Source of the DNA: an uncultured Clostridia bacterium
GTDB taxonomy: Bacteria; Bacillota; Clostridia; Christensenellales; Borkfalkiaceae
Length of the DNA: 64,000 bases
Direction of reading: 5' to 3'
NCBI GenBank assembly: GCA_934247935.1
Contig: CAKQKE010000006.1
Coordinates: 1-64,000, forward strand
Shown here: one piece after another, positions 8,901-20,900 of the stretch
Layout of the letters: every line of letters starts with the position of its first letter
Position numbering within the stretch: the stretch's first letter is position 1
Translations under genes and position numbers: made by a program
Notes under the pieces: generated by a model
The model's database searches: none
What the model was told of the DNA's origin: nothing
What the model saw: only the letters and a program-made list of their open reading frames with translations

Positions 8901-11900
8901 ACAAAATCGAGATAATCTTTTACAGTTTTTGTCTCGCCGGATACTTCGGAAATGATATCCAATAAGTACAACTTCTTGTTATCGATAATCGACTTGGTTT
9001 CGTCAATTACGTAATTTACCTCTACAGCCAAAATATCTTTTGCGATATTGGGCAATTTGCTTTGGTCTTTAACCGCATATGCAAGAATGTCTGAAAGCGT
9101 AACGCTTGTAAATACGTTTCCTTTAACAGCCGTAAGTTTGTCGTTTGCTTTGACTATGTCGTTGTAAATCACTTTAGCCGAAAGCGCGAATACGTTTTGA
9201 GTAAGTTGATTTTCTTCTGTCGTCTTATTGAACGAACCTTCGAGTAAATCGCCGATCGTCCAGGTTCCGAAGTAATCCAATACAACTTGTACCCTGTCTT
9301 TATTAGCAGCCATAGCCATTACAAAGTCGTAAACTACAACGTTTGTAATCTTATTGATTGCCTTGTTGTTGGGAAGTTTTACAAAGTCTTTAGCATAATC
9401 GCCGATCGTTCTTTCACCGAATACTTTGTTTACTATATTCGATACGTAAACTACTTTGTCTTTCGCAATTTGTTTTACCGTATCGATTATGTAATTTACT
9501 TCAACCGCAAGTACGTCTTTAACTATAGTCGGCAACTTGCTTTGGTCTTCCATTGCATAAGCAAGGAGCGTCGAAAGCGCAACTTTATCGAACACTTTTT
9601 CTTCTACTGCCGTAAGCACGTCGCTTGCTTTGACTATGTCGTTGTAAATCACTTTAGTCGAAAGCGCGAATACGTTTTGAGTAAGTTGATTTTCTTCTAC
9701 CGTCTTATTGAACGAACCTGTGAGTAAATCGCCGATCGTCCATGTACCGAAGTAATCCAATACAACTTGTACTTTATCTTTATTAGCAGCCATAGCCATT
9801 ACGAAGTCGTAAATCACTACGCTTGTAATAGCGTTGATTGCTTTGTTGTTGGGAAGTTTTACAAAGTCTTTAGCGTAATCGCCGATTGTCCTTTCGCCGA
9901 ATATCGCATTTGCTATGTTAGATACGTAAACCACTTTATCTTTTACGATTTGTTTAGTCGTGTCGATAATGAAGTTTATTTCAAGACCAAGTAAATCTTT
10001 AACTATAGTCGGCAACTTGCTTTGGTCTTCCATTGCATAAGCAAGGAGCGTCGAAAGCGTAACGTTTGTAAACAATACGTCTTCAATAGCCGCAAGTTTG
10101 TCGTTTGCCTTTACTATATCTTTATAGATAATAAGTGCCGAAAGAGCGTAAACATTTTGAGTGAGTTGGTTGTTTTCAATCTTCTTGGGAAGCGTATTGT
10201 AAAGCACGTCGCCTATAGTCCACGTTCCGAAGTAGTCTAATATAACTTCTTCTTTGTTGGTACTGTTAAACATTGCTTCAGCAAATTCGTAAATCACAAC
10301 CGCGGTCACTTTGTTTACTACGTCGTTGTTGGGAAGTTTTACAAAGTCGAGATAATCTCTTACCGTCGTTTCTTTGCCTATTACTTCGGAAATGATATCC
10401 AACAAATACAATTTCTTGGTGTCGATTACCGTCTTAACTTCGTTTATTACGTAATTAAACTCAACTGCAGCCAAATCTCTTACGAGTCTCGGCAACTTGT
10501 CTTGCGCTTCTTTAGTCATTACAAACTCTAAAAGCGTCGAAGTGCTTACTTTGTCGAATACGTTTTCTTGTATTGCCGCAAGTTTGTCGTTGCCCTTTAC
10601 AAACTTGTTGTAAACCGTATTTACCGTAATTGCATTTACGTTTTCTACAAGTTTGTTGGTCTTTATCTTTTCGGGTATTATTTGTACCGTCAAGTCGCCT
10701 ACGCTTACCTCGCCGAACAAGCCTAATACGTAATCACCGACTTTCTTGTCCTTGATTGCCTTTTCCAGTCCGTTGTATGTTACGTTGTAAAGTCCGCTTA
10801 TTACGCTACCGTAATTGCCTGCAACGTTCCAGGTGATTTCTCCGTTCTCTTCGGTAGTGTAACTTACGGTGTATTTGCCGAGTTTGTCGGTAAATACCGC
10901 TGCCAGGTTACCTACGCCGAGCACATCTTTGAATTCGCCCTTGAAATCATAACCTTTCTTGAGCGTTTCGCCGATCTTCTTAGGCATCAACTTGTTGTAA
11001 AGCGGTGTATCGACGTTTGTTCCTGCGAATATGTACTTACCGCTGTTTTCGCTTACGTTTAACGTATCTTTAAATGCGTCGAAGTAAGTCATATCGCCTG
11101 CCAAATCGACAAGTACGTCGTTTGCGACGAAGTACATTACCGCGCCGATTGCACCGAGAGTTACGTATGCAAGTACCGGCGTCTTTGTAAACTTGTTTGC
11201 CTTGTAGTCGTAAGTATATCCCTCAAGTTCGCCTATCATCTGTACGATATCGTCAAGTTCGTACGAAGCGTAATTCTTGAGATATGTCTGAGCGTTTTTG
11301 ATGAGTTCTACTACGTTGAGTCCGAACGCTTCGGCTACAATTCTGTATGCCCTTTGTCCGTTTTCAAAATAATACTTTCCGTCGGTGTAAGTCATACCGA
11401 GCAAGTCGTAAGCAAGCGAACCAACCGTTTCGTTGCCTTGCAACGTTTCTTGTACGAAGTTTGCAATGCTGTTTGTATCGAACTTCTTGTCGAGTAAGAA
11501 TTCGAGAACTTTCTTAACGCTTATATCAAACGCAACTTCTACTATTGCGTTTGCCTTTACGTTAGAATCCTTCTTCGTTACCCAAATTCCCAAGCCTTCG
11601 TCTTCTGCATAATTCGTCAAACCGCCGATTGCATCGCCGATTCTCCAATCCGCAAATGCGTCTACAAGCACTTGTGCTTTATCGTCACTGTTAAATAAGT
11701 CTGCCACAAACGTGCTTATTACGGTTGAAGTTACGCTGTTGAGCGCGGCATTGTCGGGAAGTTTCGCAAAGTCTTTTACGTAATCGTTTATCGTTCTGTC
11801 GCCGCAAATTTCTTTTACTATATCCGCTACGTATACGATACCGGTCTTTGAAGATTCTTTTACCGTATCGATTATGTAATTTACTTCAACCGCAAGTACG

Positions 11901-14900
11901 TCTTTAACTATAGTCGGCAACTTGCTTTGGTCTTCCATTGCATAAGCAAGGAGCGTCGAAAGCGCAACTTTATCGAACACTTTTTCTTCTACTGCCGTAA
12001 GCACGTCGCTTGCTTTGACTATGTCGTTGTAAATCACTTTAGTCGAAAGCGCGAATACGTTTTGAGTAAGTTGATTTTCTTCTACCGTCTTATTGAACGA
12101 ACCTGTGAGTAAATCGCCGATCGTCCATGTACCGAAGTAATCCAATACAACTTGTACTTTATCTTTATTAGCAGCCATAGCCATTACGAAGTCGTAAATC
12201 ACTACGCTTGTAATAGCGTTGATTGCTTTGTTGTTGGGAAGTTTTACAAAGTCTTTAGCGTAATCGCCGATTGTCCTTTCGCCGAATATCGCATTTGCTA
12301 TGTTAGATACGTAAACCACTTTATCTTTTACGATTTGTTTAGTCGTGTCGATAATGAAGTTTATTTCAAGACCAAGTAAATCTTTAACTATAGTCGGCAA
12401 CTTGCTTTGGTCTTCCATTGCATAAGCAAGGAGCGTCGAAAGCGTAACGTTTGTAAACAATACGTCTTCAATAGCCGCAAGTTTGTCGTTTGCCTTTACT
12501 ATATCTTTATAGATAATAAGTGCCGAAAGAGCGTAAACATTTTGAGTGAGTTGGTTGTTTTCAATCTTCTTGGGAAGCGTATTGTAAAGCACGTCGCCTA
12601 TAGTCCACGTTCCGAAGTAGTCTAATATAACTTCTTCTTTGTTGGTACTGTTAAACATTGCTTCAGCAAATTCGTAAATCACAACCGCGGTCACTTTGTT
12701 TACTACGTCGTTGTTGGGAAGTTTTACAAAGTCGAGATAATCTCTTACCGTCGTTTCTTTGCCTATTACTTCGGAAATGATATCCAACAAATACAATTTC
12801 TTGGTGTCGATTACCGTCTTAACTTCGTTTATTACGTAATTAAACTCAACTGCAGCCAAATCTCTTACGAGTCTCGGCAACTTGTCTTGCGCTTCTTTAG
12901 TCATTACAAACTCTAAAAGCGTCGAAGTGCTTACTTTGTCGAATACGTTTTCTTGTATTGCCGCAAGTTTGTCGTTGCCCTTTACAAACTTGTTGTAAAC
13001 CGTATTTACCGTAATTGCATTTACGTTTTCTACAAGTTTGTTGGTCTTTATCTTTTCGGGTATTATTTGTACCGTCAAGTCGCCTACGCTTACCTCGCCG
13101 AACAAGCCTAATACGTAATCACCGACTTTCTTGTCCTTGATTGCCTTTTCCAGTCCGTTGTATGTTACGTTGTAAAGTCCGCTTATTACGCTACCGTAAT
13201 TGCCTGCAACGTTCCAGGTGATTTCTCCGTTCTCTTCGGTAGTGTAACTTACGGTGTATTTGCCGAGTTTGTCGGTAAATACCGCTGCCAGGTTACCTAC
13301 GCCGAGCACATCTTTGAATTCGCCCTTGAAATCATAACCTTTCTTGAGCGTTTCGCCGATCTTCTTAGGCATCAACTTGTTGTAAAGCGGTGTATCGACG
13401 TTTGTTCCTGCGAATATGTACTTACCGCTGTTTTCGCTTACGTTTAACGTATCTTTAAATGCGTCGAAGTAAGTCATATCGCCTGCCAAATCGACAAGTA
13501 CGTCGTTTGCGACGAAGTACATTACCGCGCCGATTGCACCGAGAGTTACGTATGCAAGTACCGGCGTCTTTGTAAACTTGTTTGCCTTGTAGTCGTAAGT
13601 ATATCCCTCAAGTTCGCCTATCATCTGTACGATATCGTCAAGTTCGTACGAAGCGTAATTCTTGAGATATGTCTGAGCGTTTTTGATGAGTTCTACTACG
13701 TTGAGTCCGAACGCTTCGGCTACAATTCTGTATGCCCTTTGTCCGTTTTCAAAATAATACTTTCCGTCGGTGTAAGTCATACCGAGCAAGTCGTAAGCAA
13801 GCGAACCAACCGTTTCGTTGCCTTGTACAATCTTTTGTACAAAGTCTGCTATGTCGTTTGCCTTAAACTTACCGTCGAGCAAGAAGCCCAGAACGTCGTT
13901 TAACGCCAAGTCGTAAGCAATTTCCAACAAGGTGTATGCTTTAAGATTTCTGTTTTCTTTTCTTATCCAAACGCCGAAATCCGCATCTTCCACATAACCC
14001 GTTGCCTCTGCAATAACTTCGCCGATTCTGATCGTGCCGAAGTAATCCAAAAGCACTTGCGCTTTGTCATTGCTCTTCAATAAATCCGTTACCAAGTCAT
14101 AAATTACTACGCTTGTAACTTTTTCAACCGCAGCATTGCCATCGGGAAGAGTCAGGAAGTCGAGATAATCGCCGATTGTTCTTTCACCGCATATCTTGCT
14201 TACGATATTAGCGACGTAAACCACTTTATCTTTGATAATTTGTTTTACCGTGTCGATAATGTAATTTACTTCAAGAGCAAGTAAATCTTTAGCGATGTTG
14301 GGCAACTTGCTTTGGTCTTTAACCGCATAAGCAAGGAGATTTGAAAGCGTAACGTTATCGAACACTTTTTCTTCTATTGCCGCAAGTATATCGCTTGCCT
14401 TTACTATTTCGTTGTAGATGATAAGCGCGGAAAGTTTGTAAACGTTTTGAGTGAATTGATTTTCTTCAATGTCTGCGGGAAGTCCGCTTTCAAACAAATC
14501 GCCTACCGTCCAACTACCGAAGTAGTCCAAAAGCGTTTGTACTTTGTCGTTGCTGTTTAATAATTCCATTACAAAGTCGTAAATTACTATATTTGTAAGT
14601 TTTACGATTGCTCTGTTGCCGGGGATTGTCACAAAGTCTTGCAAATAATCGCCAATTGTTCTTTCGCCGAACAACTTACCTACTATGTTAGCAACGTAAA
14701 CCACTTTATCTTTCACGATTTGCATCGTCGTGTCGATAATATAATTTACTTCGAGCGCAAGTAAGTCTTTAGCGATGTTGGGCAACTTGCTTTGGTCTTT
14801 AACCGCATACGCAAGAAGTGTGGAAAGCGCAACTTTATCGAACACTTTTTCTTCAACTGCCGTAAGCACGTCTTTTGCCTTTACTATATCGTTGTAGATG

Positions 14901-17900
14901 ATAAGCGCGGAAAGTTTGTAAACGTTTTGAGTAAGTTGATTGTTTTCGATTGCTTCGGGAAGCCCGCTTTCAAACAAATCGCCTACCGTCCAACTACCTA
15001 AATAATCCAAAAGCGTTTGTACTTTATCGTTGCTGTTTAACAAATCCATTACAAAGTCGTAAATTACTATATTTGTAAGTTTTACGATTGCTCTGTTGCC
15101 GGGGATTGTCACAAAGTCTTGCAAATAATCGCCAATCGTTCTTTCGCCGAACAACTTACCTACTATGTTAGCAACGTAAACCACTTTATCTTTTACGATT
15201 TGCATCGTCGTGTCGATAATGAAGTTTATTTCGAGTGCAAGTACGTCTTTTGCAATCGTGGGCAACATGCTTTGGTCTTTAACCGCATACGCAAGAAGCG
15301 TGGAAAGCGAAACTTTATCAAGCACTTTTTCTTCGATTGCCGCAAGTTTGTCGTCTGCCTTTACTATATCCTCATAAATAATGAGAGCCGAAAGCGCGTA
15401 AATGTTTTGAGTAAGTTGATTATCTTCTATATTCTTTGGAAGTCCGCCCTTCAATACGTCGCCGAACGTAAACGTACCGAAGTAATCCAATATAACTTCC
15501 GTCTTGTTGTTGCTGTTAAGCATTGCCTCGGCAAATTCGTAAATAACTACTGCCGTCACTTTGTTTACCGCATCGTTGTCGGGAAGTTTTACAAAGTCGA
15601 GATAATCTTTAATAGTAGTGGTTTCGCCGACTACATTGGAGATGATATCCAACAAATACAATTTCTTGGTGTCGATTACCGTCTTGACTTCGTCGATAAT
15701 ATAGTTGAATTCAACTGCTGTTAAATCTCTTACGAGTCTGGGCAACTTGTCTTGCTTTTCTTTTGTCATTGCAAAATCCAAAAGCGTCGAAGTGCTTACT
15801 CCGTCGAGAATATATTGTTGTATAGTTGCAAGTCTGTCGCTGCCTTTTACCAAATCGTAATAAATTACGCCTACCGTTAAGTCAAGTACGTTTGCGAAAA
15901 GTTTGTTGGTCTTTATCTTTTCGGGTAAGAATTTCTCGCTTACGTCGCCGAGACTTACCTCTTTAAACAAACCTATTACGTAATCTACTATGGTCTTGTC
16001 TTTAATTGCTTTTTCCAAGCCCGTGTAAGTTACGTTGTAAAGTCCGCTTATTACGCTGCCGTATTCACCGACAACTTTCCAAGTGATTTCTCCGTTTTCT
16101 TCTGTGGTGTAACTTACGGTGTATGTAGGCGTAAAGTGACTTGAGATAAATCCAATGATTTCAGCAGTAAACGGTACGACAACATTACCTATACCGAGTA
16201 CATCTTTAAATTCGCCCAAGAAGTCGTAACCCTTCTTGAGGGTTTCGCCTATCTTCTTTGTTATCAACTTGTTGTAGAACGGAGAATCGGTTTCCACTCC
16301 ATCGTCAATTTCAAAGATATACTTACCGTTTTCTTCTCTTCCGGCTATCTTTGAAATTAAATCGAGATAGGTCATATCGCCTGCCAAATCGACAAGTACG
16401 TCGTTTGCAAGGAAATACAACGCTACGCCTGCAACGCCGACAGTTACAAACGCCAATATCGGCTCTTTTACAAATTGATTATGTTCATAATCATATTCAT
16501 ATCCTTCGAGTTCACCCACCATTTGAAGTATATCTTCAAAATCGTAAGAAGCGTAATTCTTGAGATATGTCTGAGCGTCTTTGATTAATTCTACTACGTT
16601 GATACCGAATACTTCCTGAATTACTCTGAACGCCCTTTGTCCATTAGAGAAATAATAAATTCCGCCGTTATTCGTCATACCGATTAAGTCGTATACGAGC
16701 GAACCTACCGTTTCGTTTCCGTTTACGGTGTTTTTAACAAACTCAGCCAATTTCGCGGTCGTGAAGTTTCCGCCGAAGATGAGATTTGCCAATTCGGAAA
16801 GAGATACGTTTTGAACAGCGTTTAAAAGTGCCTTATCCGGAAGTTTTACAAAGTCTTGTACATAGTTGCCGATTGTGTGCGTACCGCATACGTATGCCAC
16901 CGTGTCCGCAACGTCGATTTTGCCGTTCTTTATAATATTGATAATATAGTTGATTTCAACGCCGAGTAAATCGTGTGCAATCGTAGGCAATTTAGTTTGG
17001 TCTTGCATTGCATACGCAAGAAGCGTAGAAAGTTTTACTCCGTCAAACACTTTATCCTGAACAGCCGCAAGTATATCGGAAGCCTTTATTATATCGGTAT
17101 AGATAGTCATTGCGGAAAGCGCGAATAAGTTTTGAGTGAGTCGATTTTCTTCTATATTCTTGGGAAGAACGCCGTTTAATACTTCGCCGATTGTCCAGGT
17201 GCCGAAATAATCTATAATTACCTGAACCTTATCGGATTTGTTGATTATGTCTTCTACAAATGCGGAAATAACTACGCTTGTAACCTTGTTGACTACTTCA
17301 TTGTCGGGAAGTTTTACAAAATCTTTGATATAATCGCCTATCGTGCTGTCTCCGCAAATCGTCTTGACGATTGTAGATACGTTCATATCTTTGATTTTAA
17401 TGATATCGACCACGAAGTTGAGTTCGACGTTGAGTAAATCTTTTGCAACGTTGGGCAATTTGCTTTGGTCTGCTATTGCAAGGGCTAAAAGCGTGGAGAA
17501 TTTAACTTCGTTTAATATCTTCGTCCTTACCGAGTCGAGTACGTCGCTCGATTTAAGAATATCCGAATAGAACGTTTTAGCGGAAATACCGATTACGTTT
17601 TTAATGAATTGATTTTCTTTGAGTCTTGCGGGAAGAACGCCGTCGATAGCGTCGCCTACCGTCCATGTGCCGAATGCGTTTAATACAACGTCCGTCTTGT
17701 CGGAAGAGTTAAATAATTCTTTTACAAAGTCGCGAATTACTACGCTTGAAATCTTGTTTACCGCTTCGTTATCGGGAAGTTCCACAAAGTCGAGATAATC
17801 GCCTATCGTGCTGTCTCCGCATACTTTACCCACTATATCCGCGACGTAAACAATGCCTGTGTCTATCGCCGTTTTTACGGTGTCGATTATGTAATTTACT

Positions 17901-20900
17901 TCTACAGCGAATATATCTTTAACGATATTGGGCAAACCGCTTTGATTTGCAATCGCATAAGCCGCAATCATCGAAATGTTTACGCCGTCGAATACTTTTT
18001 CTTCGACAGCCGCAAGCACGTCGTCCGCCTTAATTATGTCGGTATAAACCGAAAGAGCGGAAAGCGCGTACATGTTTTCGGTAAATTTATTGCCCGCTTC
18101 TACCGTCGTGCCGTTTACAAGTGCTCGAGCAGCCTTGCCCGAATTTAAAACGGAAACGTCATAAGCGTTATGAGTAGTTATTTCGCCTTGTTGAGCGGTT
18201 TCTTTACCCAACGCTTCGCCGAGCGTCCAATTGCCGAAGTATTCCAGAATAACTTGCGCTTTATCCGACGAATTGATTAAATCGTTGTAGAAATCGCAAA
18301 TAACTACGCTCTTTATTTGATTTAACGCCTTATTGTCGGGAAGTTTTACAAAATCTTCTACGTAGTCGGCAATCGTTCTGCCTTTACAAATCTTGTTGAT
18401 TATGTTGCCGAGGTAAACAGTTTGGTCTTTAACCGCCGTCTTTACCGTGTCGATAATATAATTTACTTCGAGCGCAAGCAAGTCTTTAGCGATGTTGGGG
18501 AACTTGCTCTGGTCGCTAACCGCATATGAAACAAGAGTCGAAAGCGATACGCCACCGAACACCTTTTCTTCAAGAGCCATAAGCACGTCGTCCGCCTTTA
18601 CTATTTGCGTGTAAATAGCGTAAAGCGAAAGCGCGAATACGTTTTGAGTGAGTTGGTTTTCTTCTATATTCTTGGGAAGAAGCCCTTTAAGTGCTTGACC
18701 TATTGTCCATTCGCCGAAATATTCTAAAATTACTTCAGCCTTGTCGTCTTTGGCTAAATCCGCGACGAAATCGGAAATTACCACGCCGGTAACCTGATTC
18801 AATACTTCATTGTCGGGAAGTTTTACAAAGTCTTGTAAGTAATCTTTTATAGTTCTTTCGCCGCAAATTGTCTTTACGATGTTTCCGATGTACACATTGC
18901 CCGTATCTACCGCCGTTCTTACGTTGTCGATTATGTAATTGATTTCCAACGCAAGTAAATCTTTTACGATTGTGGGCAATTTGCTTTGATCTTCGAGCGC
19001 ATACGAAACTAACGTCGAAAGCGATACGTCGCCGAACACCTTTTCTTCAAGAGCCGTAAGCACGTCGCTCGATTTGATTATATCGGTGTAAATCGAATGT
19101 ACCGAAAGCGCAAATATGTTTTGAGTGAGTTGGTTGTTTGCTATTCTTGCGGGAAGAACGCCGTCAAGGGCTTCACCTATAGTCCACTCTCCAAAGTATT
19201 TCAAAAGCACTTCTGCCTTGTCGCTTTCGTTCATCAAGTCGTTTACAAGGTCGTAAATTACTATATCGACGATTTGAGCCAATACCTCGTTGTCCGGAAG
19301 TTTTACGAAATCGAGGTAATATTCTATGGTTGTCGTTTCACCGAACACGTCGGAAACGATATCCAATAAATATAATTTTTTGGTATTGATTATCGTCTCG
19401 ACCTCGTCGATTATGTGTGTGAGATAAAGATTGAACACACTTTCCAGAATATGGATAAGTCTCTGCGTCCCGTTCTCCCTCGTCCAGATACCGTCTTGTT
19501 CTTTAAGTTTCATAAACGGCGCGAAGAAGTCGCCGATTTGAAGAGGACTTATAAATTCTTTTATCGTCGCCAAAACGTCTTTTGTCTCGATAAACGCAAT
19601 TACGTCGTTAGCGTTAATATTCATCAAGAAATCGTATAAGTCGTAAGTTTTTTCGTTGTTTTTATCTACGAACGAATTTGTAGCGGTGTCGTAATGCAAG
19701 CCGAACGCCGAACCGAGGAAATCGCCCACCTTTAATTCGCCGAGCAATTTGGAGACAAATTCGGACGCGGTGAGTTTACCTTGAATAAGTTCTACAACAT
19801 CGTTTACGGACAAACGGATAGAACAAAGAAGTTCTAACAATCTATCGGTGTTTTTACCTTCGGGAGCAATCCAGTCGCCCTCCGCGTTTTGAGCATAGCC
19901 CGTGATTGCCTGAACTACCTGACCGATTGTAATGTTTTTTAATATCTGAACGTATTCGTCATTTTCCGTTTTAGCGTCGAGGAAATGACCTATATCTATG
20001 TTTAATAAAGTCGAGAGAACACCGGATAATACTTTTCCTTTAAGCGACGGTATAATGTCCGCGGTAATTGTATACGTGTCGGTTTCTTTGTCGTACACGC
20101 CGATAAAATCACCTAAAGTCAGACCGTCGAGCATGTCGTATAAGTTGAACGGCTCGTTTTTGTCGAACGCCGCAACGAATTGCCACAACTTAATTTCAGC
20201 CAATTTAGCCACGCCGGCGGGTACTTCGTTGCCCTTGCTTGTAAGCCATTTGCCGCTTTCTTCATCGTACGAATATTTCAAAACAGCAACCAGAAGGTCG
20301 CCCATTTTAATGTCGCCGAGGAATGTACGCACAATATTTGCGGGAGAATCGTCCGCAAGGAATATATCGAGTACGTTGTTGCAGTCCATGCCGCACAAAA
20401 CGTTGATATACGCATTTACGGGATTGCCGTTTGAATCTACCCAGATTTGCTTTGCTCCGTCAAAGGTATAACCCAGAATTTCGCCCGCTTTTACGTCGCC
20501 GATCGCTTCTTTCAAAATACCTACGATGCTTTCGAGCGTGTATTCTTTGCGGATAAGGTCGGCAATCTTCATGCTTAAAAGACCGGACAATATCGGGTTG
20601 AGTTCGTTACCCTTTTCGTCAACCCATTGTTCGTCAACTTTTTTGAATCCGACAAAATCGGCAAGAACGTCACCCGCCGTGATATCGCCGAACGATTCGT
20701 CGAGCGCGTTGATTATGTTATCGATAATCGGTGCGTCTTCGTCGAATATCTGAGCAACCGAAACGCCTGCCAAGCCTTGCAAAATCTTAGGCATAGCCTT
20801 TCCGTTTGCATCGACCCATTGACCGTTTTCTTGTTTATAACCCAAGAATTGCTCGAAAATATCGCCGAGGTTGATTATGCCCAATTCGGAAATAATCGCA

